Part shown: positions 47,653 through 59,811 of the stretch, piece after piece
How positions within the stretch are numbered: the first letter of the stretch is position 1
Layout: each line of letters begins with the position of its first letter
From: Pyrus communis
Lineage: Eukaryota; Streptophyta; Magnoliopsida; Rosales; Rosaceae
Direction of reading: 5' to 3'
DNA length: 64,000 bases
NCBI RefSeq assembly: GCF_963583255.1
Contig: NC_084817.1
Span: 9,368,121-9,432,120, forward strand
Notes under the pieces: model-generated
Seen by the model: the letters and a program-made list of their open reading frames with translations, nothing else
The model's database searches: none
Told to the model about the DNA's origin: nothing
Position numbers and translations under genes: made by a program

Positions 47653-49082
47653 TAAGTCTTTAGATACTATGTAATTTTCTTTTCTTTTGATTTCTCAGAA
47701 AACAACACAAACATCAAAATCCGTTTCTGGGATTCAAAATCTGTGCCACGTGCACACACACTCTATACAAGAAAAGCTCAAGCGAAGTTACAATCCCATT
47801 ATTACACGTGGCAGGTGACACCTGGCTGGTGATATCTCCTTCACGTGCAGCCCCTCACACTCTGAGATTTTGATCTTCATCCCCCTCAAGTCGGGGGCCT
47901 CATGATCATGTCACTTTTATGGAATCATTTCCAATCAAAACCCAGTCAACAACAACTGTAAAAGTGTTCGTGTTCATAAGTGATTCTCTCTCTCTCTTTC
48001 TCAGCCACAAACACAGGGCACATTTCTACTGGATAATGGATAAAGTTTTCTCCCCAATTAATATTTTCACCCAAACTTTCCTAAGACAAGACTTTGGATA
48101 GTGTGACAATTATGTAAATAGTTTAGAAAAAATATAGCTTTTGTTTTAGAGTACAATTTTTTTGGCTTGGTTAGAGTATGATTATAATGTTCAGATCGCA
48201 AAAATTCATTAATTACAGGTGTGGGATTGTCTATTATAAGCGGGGAGAAGCAAATGTTATCCTTAATGTAATTGCAATTTTTAGAAAATTGTGTACATTC
48301 TTTTTCAAAATCGATTTTTCAAGCTTTTAATCATTTAAAATAGAAAGTGAAAACCCACCCCAAAACTTGAATCAATTTAAACCAAAAACAAAGGGAAAAA
48401 AAAAGCATTCAAGAACAATTAAAGAAAGTGGGCGTTAAAACGTTTCTGGACATTTTGTAGGCATGAAGATGAGCAAACGTTGAAGCGAAACAGGACGTGC
48501 CTTGTAACGAACTCCCCAGAACTTGAATCTTGAATTCAAGATTTAATTTAAGTGAGTACCAATTGGTCAGCTTTTATAAATTCAGGGTTCACATAATCAT
48601 ATAAGCAAAGTAGCCATCAAACCGTGGTATGTCGTTCATATATAGCAACGAGCTGTAGCACTGTCTCTTCCTCACTAGGTAGCCATCTTAGGCTGGCATG
48701 GAACAAAAAGGAAATAGAATCGATCTATTTGCTTCTTTCAATGACATACACTATTATTATTAGATGATACAATGCCAAAATATTTTACAAAGCAACCCAA
48801 AATATCCAAAATAACACAAACACCATTTAGGTCTACTTTTTATTACAAGTACACACTGAATTAACCAGGAAGGGTTAATTAGGGGAGACATGAATGAAAC
48901 CTATGGCTGAAGCCATTCCTACGTATACTCGACGTACACCAACAAACCCAAAAGCAGATCAATCACGTACTAAAAGAACCAAGTAACCTAGTGATATGAA
49001 GAAGAAAAAAGAAGGAGAAATTAACAACATATCAAGGAAGACTCACACAACTTTTGAATTCCAACTGATGTCACACAGATGC
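47653..49082. other. Intergenic region before the FPF1-like gene, with a G-box cluster
   Basis: Apart from the G-box cluster at 47747-47847 I see no gene. A short frame at 48037-48099 starts MDKVFSPINIFTQTF after a CT-rich leader-like stretch (47983-48003) but ends after 21 codons. 48900-49082 is the likely 3' UTR of the minus-strand FPF1-like gene. Confidence 0.55.
47747..47847. promoter_or_regulatory. Cluster of three CACGTG G-boxes without an assigned gene
   Basis: CACGTG occurs at 47747-47752, 47805-47810 (in ACACGTGGC, an ABRE form) and 47842-47847. Three within 101 bp is far more than chance predicts in AT-rich DNA. The nearest downstream plus-strand frame is only 21 codons and the FPF1-like gene points the other way, with its 3' end facing this cluster. 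Confidence 0.5.
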
Positions 49083-49397
49083 CTACGTGTCCCGAACGTG
49101 GAAGATGTTGGGGTTTTTAATGACAATATCGTACATGTAAACAGAGTTGAACTTGGAGAAGTCACTGGGGAGAGAGATTAGATCGATCGAAGATCGCTTG
49201 TGGAACTGGAAGAGATCGGGGTCTCCTCCATAGTACCTCTCCCACCCTAAGCCCGTCAATATTTCCTCGAGCATCGAGTAGGACGACACCACCTTTCCAC
49301 TCGGCAAGTGCACCAAAGCCTTCCTGGAAGATGTCTCGGCCTGAGGATTTTCGACCAGGCGAATCACCCCATTCTTAAAAGTCCAAACCCCAGACAT
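49083..49397 (-). CDS. FPF1: Flowering-promoting factor 1 (FPF1)-like protein
   Basis: A single intron-less frame of 104 aa starts [20 protein letters not shown] and contains [39 protein letters not shown] and [16 protein letters not shown]. That is the full length and conserved core of the plant FPF1/FLP family (about 100-120 aa), with no missing part. These small proteins without known catalytic motifs promote flowering, elongation or root growth, probably through gibberellin-related signalling. The start is the only ATG that gives the conserved MSGVW. The upstream leader is about 110 nt and CT-rich with a TATA box at 49545-49552. Which paralogue (FPF1 or FLP) cannot be told. Confidence 0.96.
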   Translation of the reverse strand: MSGVWTFKNGVIRLVENPQAETSSRKALVHLPSGKVVSSYSMLEEILTGLGWERYYGGDPDLFQFHKRSSIDLISLPSDFSKFNSVYMYDIVIKNPNIFHVRDT

Positions 49398-49544
49398 TTT
49401 TTCTTTCTGGTATCTGCAACTGGGGTTTTCTCTGGTGGGTAGTATTGGTTGTAATTTGTTGCTGCTCCTTTGGGGAAAGAGGAGGGGAAGGAAATGAATT
49501 GGGTTGGGTTGGTGTGGTGTGGGAAAACAGAAGGTGGGAGGGTG

Positions 49545-49552
49545 TATTTATA
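49545..49552 (-). promoter_or_regulatory. TATA box of the FPF1-like gene
   Basis: TATAAATA on the minus strand lies 148 bp before the ATG. It is directly preceded by GACACGTA, an ACGT-core element of the ABRE/G-box class, and followed by a CT-rich leader (ccctcccacc). The spacing would place the transcription start some 115 nt before the ATG. Confidence 0.7.
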
Positions 49553-51072
49553 CGTGTCAAAGGGACAAATAAAAACAAGAGGCAAATACTCATTGGGTGG
49601 GAGTGAGAAACTGAAAAGGAGCGTGATCGTGGGCATGTTTGGCTTTGGAAGAGAATCTAGATATTGTGGGACCAATGTGATTAAAATATGAGGGTGCATG
49701 GATGCCCCTAGGGTTTTTTGATTTAGGGCGCAAATCATCACCATCAACATCCAATTCCGTGGGGCTGGGGTTTGGAAGAATCTTTGTGTAGCTTAATTGC
49801 AAAATGCTATATTTTTTTTTTCATCCTTTTTCTCTTTTTAATTTTTGGTGATGTGGGAATATTTCTACACGAATGCATGCCACTGTTCATTGTTTAAGAA
49901 AAGATTCAATAAAGAAAGTCAATGATGCACCCACTTATATCACGAGATGTCCACGTGAAGGGAGTGGGAGTGATTGGGCCGGGGGCTGGCTTTTGTAACC
50001 TTAAAAGCTAATTTTTGGTGTCTTGTCAAATCCGATTTGTTGGATGAGAAATGGTAAAGAGAATTTTTCAAAGCCTTTTATTCTCTGTCATTTTACAGTT
50101 TAACGTCAATTCACCTACTTATCAATATTATAAAATATTTCGCCAAAAACATGATGTAATAAAAAGTTTATGGAGTCTCATGTGTTATTTTCAGAGTTTC
50201 CAACTAAAAATAAAAGCATTAGTAATGTAGTTTAGTTAAAATGGACGTTTTTATTTTGTCATTGATTTTCTTCAATTCATTCAATCCGACCACTGAAATT
50301 GAGAGGGGTGTATGAGAAGTGAAAATAGATGTGTGAATATCACTTTTCTTTAGTTATTGATCATAAAACAAGTAGATAAAAACTTTAGACAAATTAGAAA
50401 TTAGGTAACCAAAGTTACTATTTTCAACATTGAACTTTTAAGTGGGGAATTGTGTTTGTCTTCGTAAATAAATTAGATTTAATTTGAATGATTCTTGTAA
50501 TCACGAATGATTAATCAGATTAAGTTTTTTTAGAACCTAAAAAATTATAATTCAATTCATAATGCGATTTTCGTTTCTTCAATACTATTTCAGTTTTAAT
50601 CAGAATAATTTTTTTCTTTCTATTTTGTTAATTTAGAGGCATATATGATAGAGTTATAATCTTTGAGCTCTTCTCAAATGGACATACATTTAATTGCATA
50701 CAAATGTTATCCAATACATATTTACATTCTCATTCGGGTTCGACTCTTTAAAAAAAAAAGCAATTATTATTCAAAAATGAGCAAAAGAAATGGGAATATT
50801 TTTTTATCATCACCCTTAAGTGGAGTAATTGATAATTACCACACTATATATCACTATTACGTGAATTTAATTTTTGAGATTTATGTAGTCGATAGACACA
50901 AATGTCAAATTTTAAATTCATCAAATGGTAATAAATAGGTGGTGAGCATTACCACTACTTGATGGTGGTGAGGAAAAATGCACCCCAAAAAACATCTCAA
51001 AGAAATCGAACTCCAACTCCTATACCATCCTATGGAGTACATATTTGCTTTCTCATTAGGGTTCAACTATTA

Positions 51073-51738
51073 GGCCATCTCCAATTGACCCGGCTAAAGA
51101 GCCATAGGGCTAAAAATAGCTCGGAATGACATGAAAACATTCTCCAACCGAGGGTTAGGCTAAAGGACTTCTGGGCCCCAGTGGGCCAAAACACCCAAAT
51201 CAGGCCAGCCAACCAGCCCCTAGTCCAACCCACTTGCCTTCCAACGGCTAGCTGACGTCAGGTTACCATTGAAATTTGAAATTTTTTAGTAAAAAAAAAT
51301 TCAAAATTTTTTTCCTATAAATACCTAAGTCATTCCTACATCATTTCTCACATAATTTTCACCATTCCATACTATCCGAAAAATTATTGAGATTATATAA
51401 AGATGAGAAATCGGGAGGCTTATTTATTTAGTGACAAGTGACATTCAAAATATGTCTGATAACCTTATTTTAATATGGTAGTTTAATTTAATTAACCATA
51501 TTAATTCAATTAAAATTATAAATTATTGAGGAGGTTATGTTTGGCCTATGGTCATTTGACCCTTTCGGTTGGAGATGAGTTTTTGGTTAAAGTGCTATGT
51601 TTGGCCTATAACCTTTTGTCTCATTCGATTGGAAGTAGTATATAATATGGTATATCATTATTCATTAAAATAATTTTTTTTTGCAGAACTAAAAAGCTAA
51701 TCATGACCCCTTGGTCATTTTTCAGTTAGAGATGGCCT
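51073..51738. mobile_element. MITE of about 665 bp with GGCCATCTC ends
   Basis: The left end reads aGGCCATCTCCAATTGAC and the right end, reversed, aGGCCATCTCTAACTGAA. Subterminal words repeat in both arms: ggccaaacacc and agggttaggctaaag on the left, tttggcctat, tgacc and tttcggttggag on the right. No coding capacity. Superfamily is uncertain (hAT or Mutator type); a target duplication is not clear. Confidence 0.6.
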
Positions 51739-54079
51739 TGCCATCTCCTCAGCGACCTTTGGCCTCTTTCGTACTCATCAATTATGTACTAAATGTTTGT
51801 CTGTTGATAGGGCAGCGTAAAAGCAAAAGTAAAAAGATACATAAATATCTTATTTAATCTAGCACAAATACGTTATTTAATGAGTGTAAAAAAAATGACT
51901 CTTTACAGACGACACATATTTTCTGTAAATGAATGGGATAACCAGTTCAATAGTAAAAGTATGTGTGTATAATGGTTAATAATTAGTAACTTAAAGTTAA
52001 AACATCGAAGTTCCATTGAACTAGATTATGAGTTTACTCATTCATAGATAAAATGAAAGAAAATGATAAGATATTAAACACTTTATGATTAAGATTAGAC
52101 AGTCAATTATTGTCCTTAATGACAAATTCCCAACGCCACTCAAATCTAAATTCCCAACACCACTCAAATCTAATCACAGCCTCGAGATATATCAAAGTCA
52201 ATTCAAAGATAATTGAGCCCTAATGTAGTGTGCTTTGTCATTCAAAAGGACCACTCTCAATAATCATTGTAAAAAAATCATGGTTTTTCCACATGTCATC
52301 ACATGGGCATACATGGTCCTGTAGGAGGAGAGGAAAAAGGAGGCCGTCTTGTCAAATCCATGATTAGTGTTTTACATAGGATATTTTGGAGGTTAAGTTT
52401 CTCGCCACATTCAAAAGGGCCTGTGAAAAATATGACAACACAGAAACTGTGATGTTCTTCAGTGAACTTAACAATAACAAATCAAGAACCATGCGACAAG
52501 AAATCAATTTCAGTACAAATGTTGGCTTCTGCTATAATTACTGATGCACTTTACGTCATCTGTTTCTTACTGTTTGCAAATTGGAAAAAAGAAAATTTTT
52601 GTTTCGATTAGTCAATATTGAGTTTTTTGTTGATTAGGTAACTTATAAGAAATAGATATTAGGGCTGTCATTGTCCATTGCATCCTTCATTTTCTGTCTT
52701 CTTTCTTTAAATTTAACCAAATAAACTTTTCCAGTGGTTGATGTTGAATCTAGGATCAAAACGTCACGTAATCATGTGGTGAAGGGCGAATCTGTCATAC
52801 TTGATCAACCATGTACGAATAATCTTAATTTATGTGGGTTCATTTGGTTAGGGATGCATATCTAATTCAACATATAGTTGATTAAATTTGGTCTAATGAC
52901 AGTCTGTTTTTATTTTGTTATAGTAATTAAGTACTAAGTTCATATTTCATAAACGACAATCATTGAATAAAAAAATATATATTTACCAATTGATCGGATG
53001 CAAATTTAACAAGATATATATAAAAAATTAATGTAATTAACTAATCCACATAATTAAATTTCTCTCATACAGTATTAGAAAAAATAAATGTACACAATCA
53101 AAGTAACAGTGGTCCTCGATCAACTTTTGAGTTTAAAAGTTGATATTCCCATGTTCCCCCCTCGTGCATGTAGAGAGCATTGCATGCAGGGCTTGTGTAT
53201 GCCTTTAGGCCTCCAAGCCCCTCAAGCACAATGCCAACTTTGCTTCTGTTTGTTCCACTTTTTCCATGCCCAAGGTCCTACTGATATAGACTCCCTCCTA
53301 ACTCCAATCCTTCCAGAAAATCTTGAGTGGTACCCAATTCCTTCGATCCTGGTCATCTCTGTCGTTGTTACCATTTCCGTTTCGGTATTATCTACTACAG
53401 AAGTATCCAGGGGTACCCAATTCCTTCGATTCTCATTTCTTTCACCATAGAAATTTATTTGTCTAGAACGTTCATTCCCATGTCAAGTGGATTGCATGCT
53501 GCAGGTTCTAAGCTGCACTACCTGCTGGTATTATATTGCATTTGCTAATTACTTCAATTTCTTTGTTCGTGTATTTCAATGAGGCTACCCTATTTATTGT
53601 TTAATTGCGTGCAATTAGGACCTATTAATTACTAAAATTTCAACCATGAATCTTGCATATTTGTTATACATATCAAAGTCGGTAGAATTTCAGCCCTTGG
53701 TTCTCTTACAATAAATGTTTAAGTGATAAGGAAATGTGTGCTCCTTTCAGGAAACACTTGAAATACTTTTCTAGGGAGAAGTTGAATTTTATTACAAGTT
53801 TCAAACACTTCTATTGAAAATGTTTCTGAGTAGAAGTGTATTTTAAAGAAGCAATCCAAACAATTAAGGGCAATCAACTCAATCATTAGTTTGAGTCCTT
53901 AATTTTCTAACAAAGAAGTTGATAGAAAAAAAATGGGAACTCAATACAAATTCAGGAGGTATTCGATGGTTTAATTACTCTCTTAATGAAGGTGATAAAA
54001 AAGCGGATACCACCTCTTTCATAGTTTTGTTTTGTTATTTGTTTTACAAACGATACCGTTAATGGATTAAATAGTTAAT

Positions 54080-54712
54080 TGTTAGTGGGAACAAGAATCA
54101 GTGAGAATCGAACATGTAGAGCAAAAAATAATCAAGAAAAATATGGAGGCGACACGTGGATTTTTGGGTTAAAAAGACAAGATTACCCTCAAGGCACATC
54201 AGAACTCCTATGCGCGAGCAACGGATAATCATCACTCAATCAAGGTCAAAAGTGATCAAAATAGGTGTTTATTCAAAACCTATTTCATCCATCCTCATCA
54301 AATCTTCCCCACAAGGTAACTCCCAAATTATTTCTTTCAAATTATATTGATTAGCTAATTAATTGATTTATTACTCAATTAATTCATTAATTAGCTAATT
54401 GATGGTGATTACCATGCAAAAAACCACTAAAGTGGCCGGTTCCCATCTCTCCCAAAGGGGCCGGCCACACTCCTATAAATACCACCCCATTTTCTCCAAA
54501 AACCTAAGTTGAATCCTCTTGCAAAATTCTCTAAATTCTCCAAACATTTTTTCCCTCAAAATTCTAACTTTGGCATTAGAGGTTCTTCGGCCAAAGCACC
54601 CCCCTCCATTCATCGTGGGTGTGTGACGCTCTTGGCCTTAACTTGAGGTGTTAATTGTTTTTTGCAGGTGCATTTTCGTCCAAGAACAAGAAGGAAGAAA
54701 TTTGCATCCACA
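54080..54712 (+). repeat. LTR-like segment, probably a solo or remnant LTR
   Basis: It begins TGTTAGTGGGAACAAG and ends AAATTTGCATCCACA. It has a core-promoter layout: CCTATAAATACC at 54473-54484 with CCAAA/ACACGTGG words before it and a T/C-rich leader after it. The part 54570-54712 (catcgtgggtgtgtgac, cttaacttgaggtg, tgcattttcgtccaagaac) resembles U5 sequences of Ty3/gypsy LTRs I know from Rosaceae. No internal domain or second LTR is seen nearby. Borders are approximate. Confidence 0.5.
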
Positions 54713-55740
54713 GAACCCGTACCAAAATATATTTGCATAATTATTTTCCGCCACTGCAGTAAAACTTCATCTGCCCCTTATATAGTTTTGTTAAACAACC
54801 TTTATCCAAAGTTGGCAGCTAAGTATACATGACATGAGTATAATTAAGAACGATTCAAATTAGAAAGAAAAAAACGGAATAAATGGGAGGATAAAATTAA
54901 GTTGAGCTAACCAATGGCACTTGGATACCTCAAGGTCTTCAATAAGTGATTTTGAACCAGACAAGAGAATCCTTGCCCTACGTGTACATGATGATAGAAG
55001 TGTTTAGATCTTGTTGGACAACCATCTATTTCCATTTTTTTGATCGGATCTATTTCCATATTCCTTTTGTTATTCTTTGAACTTTTATATTTTGACATTT
55101 CTTCTCGTACAAGCATTAGGGTTTTGGTGGGGGAGAATTATAAGATTCCAATATTACATACGTAGACCACAAACTTTATGAACATGCTTAGCCTTTTATA
55201 CATACATCTCATTTGAAGTGAGAATCAAGGGAAAGGCAGCTTCCACTAGAATGTGCCAAGCTCCTCACTATCTTTTTTTTTTAATAAAATAAGAGAAAAA
55301 TATGATAGTACTTGCATCTCTCAGAAGGGAAATGCATATATTCTAGGTGTTACAAATAACATAGATTCGTCATTTTAATTTTATAATCAAAACTGTTTAA
55401 TTTCTTGATTTTTATATTCAAGATGAATCAAGTTACATAATAATCATGATGAACCGTCTTTTTTTTTTTTTTTTTTTTTGCGGGATTTGAACGCCACAAG
55501 CCTATGTATAATTTAGTTCATAAACTAGAATAACATTTAACTTAGGGTACTTTATCCAATACTAATGGCAGAACTTATACTCGTTATTTGTATTTAATAT
55601 TCCACAAAGCAAAGCTCAGAGGAATAATACTAGAGCTAATGTGCTTTTTAGGTTAGGTATAAGCTTAAATGGTGATATGATATAAACTAATATTACTATT
55701 TTTGTCAGTGGGTTAAGTTGTTAATTGTTAGAGGGGAGCA

Positions 55741-56130
55741 TGGACGGAGCTAATGAAGACTCAGTGGGGGCAGATGCACCCACTCAAGTAATTTGTTTGT
55801 TTAGTTGTAGACTACAATTATATACTATACACGGGTTATCTTTGAAGAAAATATATGTATCTAATATCCAACATACATTTAATCTACTATACTCCATATC
55901 AAATATTTTATGAGCAATAGTGCTCTTGTTCTGTCATTCAAACAAAAAAAACCCTCTCCCGCCTATCATGTACTTATATTTTGCTCCTCACTTTGCCACT
56001 TTCCACTACTATATTGAAATTTTTGTAACATTGGAATTGTGATACATCATCATTTGAAACCATCCTTAATAAGGTTTTCTTAGTTGTTTTCGGTTGCCCC
56101 CACTAGAAGAAATTTCTAACTCCGTCCCTG
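55741..56130. mobile_element. hAT-like MITE, about 390 bp
   Basis: The left end reads tGGACGGAGCTAATGAAGAC then GTGGGGGCA; the right end, reversed, reads aGGGACGGAGTTAGAAATTT then AGTGGGGGCA. The GGRACGGAG-type ends and the internal GTGGGGGCA are shared by plant hAT MITEs. Flanks are purine-rich on both sides (agaggggagca and agaggaggg), which may be a worn 8-bp target duplication. No protein. Confidence 0.65.
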
Positions 56131-56833
56131 GAGAGGAGGGAGATCTATAAGATTGAACTTGCACCAGAGTACATAAGCATAATTACTTTCCGTCACTGCG
56201 ATAAAACACCTTTTGCTAAACTTATTATACGAGGATAATCTAGTTTGCGATCTTCAATAAAGCTAGTCTTTTTCTAGAAATCAGATACTAATTCTCTTAT
56301 AAAAGAACAAATAGTTTGCAATGGGAATAACATTAGGTGAGAAGCATAAAATTCCTAGAGCAATAGTTTTCATAATCTCAAACATCTCTTTCAAAGAATT
56401 TTGTAATAAACATCCAATGATAATATTTAAAGAGAAATTGTGCACGGTACGCATTAAATCGAATATGAGCGAAAACTTGCTATAGCAGATGTGGCTCCTA
56501 AGAACCCAAAGTGTACAGGATAATTTAGTGTGATGTCACCAAAGTGAACATATCAAGATCACTATTTAATAATACTTAAGTACTCACGCTCAGTAGTTAT
56601 AGACGAATTCTAGGTCCGTATTCCACACGACACATCCTCGATTTGATTCCTAACGTTGGTGAATCACATGATGGTGGCTAGAGGAAGATTGATATGCCTC
56701 TATGAGCCTTTCCAACCATGTAAAGATAGATTACCATAGCGAAATAAAAAGATTATTAACATCCATGTTCAATTTATCGCATCACTTTTAAGTTCATGGT
56801 TAATTGAAAACAATTATACTGTTTAGCCTCAAC

Positions 56834-56875
56834 TATATACACTCATATATATATATATATATATGAGTGTATATA
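56834..56875. repeat. 42-bp perfect palindrome
   Basis: Every base from 56834 pairs with its partner to 56875 around a TA-repeat centre. The arms are tatatacactca and its complement, so it is more than a simple (TA)n. It can extrude as a cruciform and lies 95 bp left of the copia insertion. Confidence 0.95.
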
Positions 56876-56970
56876 ACTGTTTTATAAGAACTTCGATGGC
56901 AATTATCCTTTGCATTGGCATGCTGGAAGATTAATTAATTGCCAATTTAAATCTTCAATAAACTGAAGGG

Positions 56971-57253
56971 TGTTGCAGTCATATTTAGAATATGAATGTG
57001 ATTGTGTAAATCCTAGGGAATCTGGGAATGTATCTTATATTCCTATCAAGAGTAGATTACCTATTCAATGTTGTAATCCTAAAGGGAAAGGTTTTTACCT
57101 ATCCTACTACTATAAATAAAGGCACAATGGGGTGAATCAAAAGTGAATCAAACACACCTCACAATTATATCAATCTTTCTTCTCTCTTATTGTGGCTGGC
57201 CCTTTCTCTCTCTCTCTAAACCCTAGATCGTTCAATCAAATAGGCATACAACA
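56971..57253 (+). repeat. 5' LTR of copia element
   Basis: 283 bp, from TGTTGCAGTCATATTTAG to GGCATACAACA. It contains a TATA box (tataaata at 57111-57118), then a leader rich in CT (57192-57221) and 'aaaccctaga'. The next bases, cattatcagcatgctc, contain a TATCAGCA-like word that may be the primer-binding site, though it matches initiator tRNA-Met only partly. Confidence 0.9.
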
Positions 57254-57449
57254 CATTATCAGCATGCTCTTGCCAGAAGCTGAGGAATTGACGCATCGTA
57301 AGAGGAGGCTATCATCCACCACATTCAAAGGCTTATTCGTTTTCTGCTAATCAGGTATGCTTAAAATAAATGAAGATATTTGAAACGTCCACAAAGCATG
57401 AAAACATTTCCCATGATGTATGAACCCTTCTATGTTTATATTTTCCTTT

Positions 57450-57492
<43 letters not shown>

Positions 57493-58589
57493 TCATGCAT
57501 CGCACAATTAAATTGTTATGTGGAATTTGTGAGTCAAAATATATAAAATAAATTAGAAGCACATTTAGGGTTTCCTAAACCCTAAGGGATTTTGAAAACT
57601 ATATGGGAATGGGATATGGTGAGGCATACCACCGCACTATCACTATGGACACAGCACTAGGCCACGGCCTGGATTTCAACTCGACAGGGCCTGAAGCCCC
57701 ACACCCAAAACGCTGCCAACCCAAATTGGCTGGGTCCACTCCTGCATGCCACAGCCTTTATGGTTGCTGGGCTCATTGCCTGCCCCGGCCTATATCCAAT
57801 CCAGCCCAGTTAACTGGGATTGTTTCACGGCCCGCGTCCCATGCAGCCAGCCCTTGCAGTTGGGCTTCCTGCTCCAAATCCGCAAGTTTTTGAGCTTGCT
57901 CCTGTGCCCCCCTCCCTGGGTCCAACTTCGAAACCCAGCTGCAGCTGGGGTTTCCCTTCCTCACCCGTGACCTGCAGCCATCACTCGAGGTCCTTTGGGC
58001 CTTACCTTATGCTTAAGGCACCCAAACCCGTGCCATATTACCCACGACACTAAGCCCAAATTATTTTGGGGCTATATTTTTCGACCAATAATATTATTTT
58101 AATATTAATTTGCTTCTACAATCGAGCTCGTATGGCCCGATTTATTGAATTAATTAAAAGTGACATGCAGTCCATTAATCTGATAATGAATCCAAAATTA
58201 TTGACCTGAAGATCACTTTTGGACATTAACGATTCAATAATTTATTTTTATACTTTGAACCGTCATATACTTTTGTAGTAACGAAGCTCTCACACTTAAG
58301 TTCCCGATAAACCTCAAATCCACTATATCCAAATTAGTATATTGTATTATGTGTTTCTTGCAGGAACCTATCATTATGAACTAATTGTTCATAAAAACTA
58401 AATTGAACCTGTAATTTCAAATTTAGTGCATTTGAAACCTGAAGTTTTCATTCAAAACATACCACATGAAACCCGTAATTTTCATGCATAAATTAAACCA
58501 CTACATGTTTATAGAACTTGTATGTTCTACGATATATGTCTATGGCTTACCATATGACTACTCACGTTTTCTCCCTTCATTTTAGGGAC
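57254..58589 (+). other. Copia leader between LTR and gag, with GC-rich island
   Basis: 1.3 kb, unusually long. 57600-58060 is GC-rich with many GCCCA/GGCCC words, in strong contrast to its AT-rich surroundings, and allows overlapping frames on both strands (up to 96 codons) of Pro/Ala/Ser-rich type. None resembles a known protein. Around it lie a (TA)n array and AT-rich DNA up to the gag ATG. It could be structured leader RNA or captured host sequence. Confidence 0.6.
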
Positions 58590-59588
58590 ATGTCGAACTT
58601 GAACAAGCTTGATTTCTCCGTTCTAGAAGTCTCTGGAAGAAACTATCTGAAGTGGGTACAAGACGTGAAGCTCCATTTAACTGCAAAGGGCATTCGAGCC
58701 ACCATCGAGGCACCTATCGTCAACAAACCTGTTGACGAAGCTTAGAAGGCTACTGCAATGATCTTCATTTGAAGACACATCCATGATGCACTGCAGAATG
58801 AGTATCTTGCTGAGGAGGACCCACGCATCCTCTAGCTTGCTCTGGCCGATCGTTTCGATCACTAGAAAGACATATATTTTCCTGAAGCAAGACATGACTG
58901 GCAGCATCTTCTCTTCCAGGACTTTAAGTCCGTGAATGAATACAACTCTAAAGTTTGTAGAATCCGTTCTTTGTTGAAATTCTGCAAAGTGGAACTAACC
59001 AAAAATAGATCTCTTGGAGAAGACCTATTCTACCTTCCATGCCACCAATAGTCCTACAACAACAATATAGGGTATAGAAATTCACCAAGTTTTCGGATTT
59101 AATCTCTGTTTTACTTCTCGCTAAAAAGCAGAACCAGCTTTTGATGAAAAATCATCAAGCTCGACCCACTGGCTCGAACGCTGCTCCTGAAGAGCACGTG
59201 AACTATTTTAGTAGCCATGAACGACGAAAGAACCGTCGTGGCCGTGGTAATAGGTAGCAAGCCCAACCACGACCCCAAGGTCAACAGAGTACTACACCTA
59301 AGGGAAGAATTGTGAACCAGCAGAGTCCACTATTCGCCCTTAAGGTCCCAAACTTCAAGAACAAGGGCAAAGCTCCCGTTTAGGCTACTCCTTCTGAACT
59401 GGACATGTGCTATCGTTGTGGATCAAGGGATCATTAGTCACGCGTTTGCCGAGCTTCCCCTGAGGCTATTGCTAAGTATCATTCCCGTCGTGAGTCTAAC
59501 TTTGCACATGTGGATCATCTGGAAGATGCAACTACATCAATGGAGATATCGGATTTTCAGGAGGCATCAGCATCTATGGATGAATAAA
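58590..59588 (+). pseudogene. Copia gag (nucleocapsid protein), broken
   Basis: It starts MSNLNKLDFSVLEVSGRNYL, the start of plant copia gag proteins, and continues to a CCHC zinc knuckle (CYRCGSRDH, then V-C) near 59409-59450, ending about SMDE at 59586. In-frame stops fall at 58743, 58770, in the ILxLAL and DHxKDI segments near 58833 and 58863, near 59256 and 59382, and inside the knuckle at 59434. Most are TAG at positions where Trp or Gln would be usual. Gag would form the particle and bind element RNA; this copy makes only a 51-residue peptide. Confidence 0.85.
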
Positions 59589-59811
59589 TTAGACATGTTT
59601 TTTTAGGGTGTTTAGGAGTGGCCGGCCCTAACCCTTATTTTGCTAGGTTTATGGTTTAATTTTGAACAATTTTTCTATGTATTTGGAATAATTTGTTTGG
59701 TTTTGGTTTGTTTTGAATTATTTGAATGGATATTATTTTCTTGAATTGCTTAATTGAATGAATGCACTTAAATATATGCATGTGACCAATTCAATCAATT
59801 TATTTATAGGT

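Larger units (their letters stand above)
49553..56970. other. AT-rich intergenic region, 7.4 kb, with transposon remnants
   Basis: No gene is supported. It holds a MITE (51073-51738), a 22-bp duplication near 52127-52170 (aattcccaacgccactcaaa and its near-copy), a 20-bp repeat (ggtacccaattccttcgat) at 53329 and 53413, an LTR-like segment (54080-54712), an hAT-like MITE (55741-56130) and a 42-bp palindrome (56834-56875). 'gcataattattttccgccactgc' at 54735 recurs as 'gcataattactttccgtcactgc' at 56178, so both belong to one repeat family. The 120-codon frame at 53088-53450 has no recognisable motif. Confidence 0.55.

Noticed and set aside
53088..53450. 120-codon plus frame
   Set aside because: No domain, no leader or promoter, contains an internal repeat of ggtacccaattccttcgat; chance frame.
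57603..58053. Overlapping 60-96 codon frames in the copia leader
   Set aside because: Frames exist on both strands because of high GC; none has protein-like motifs.
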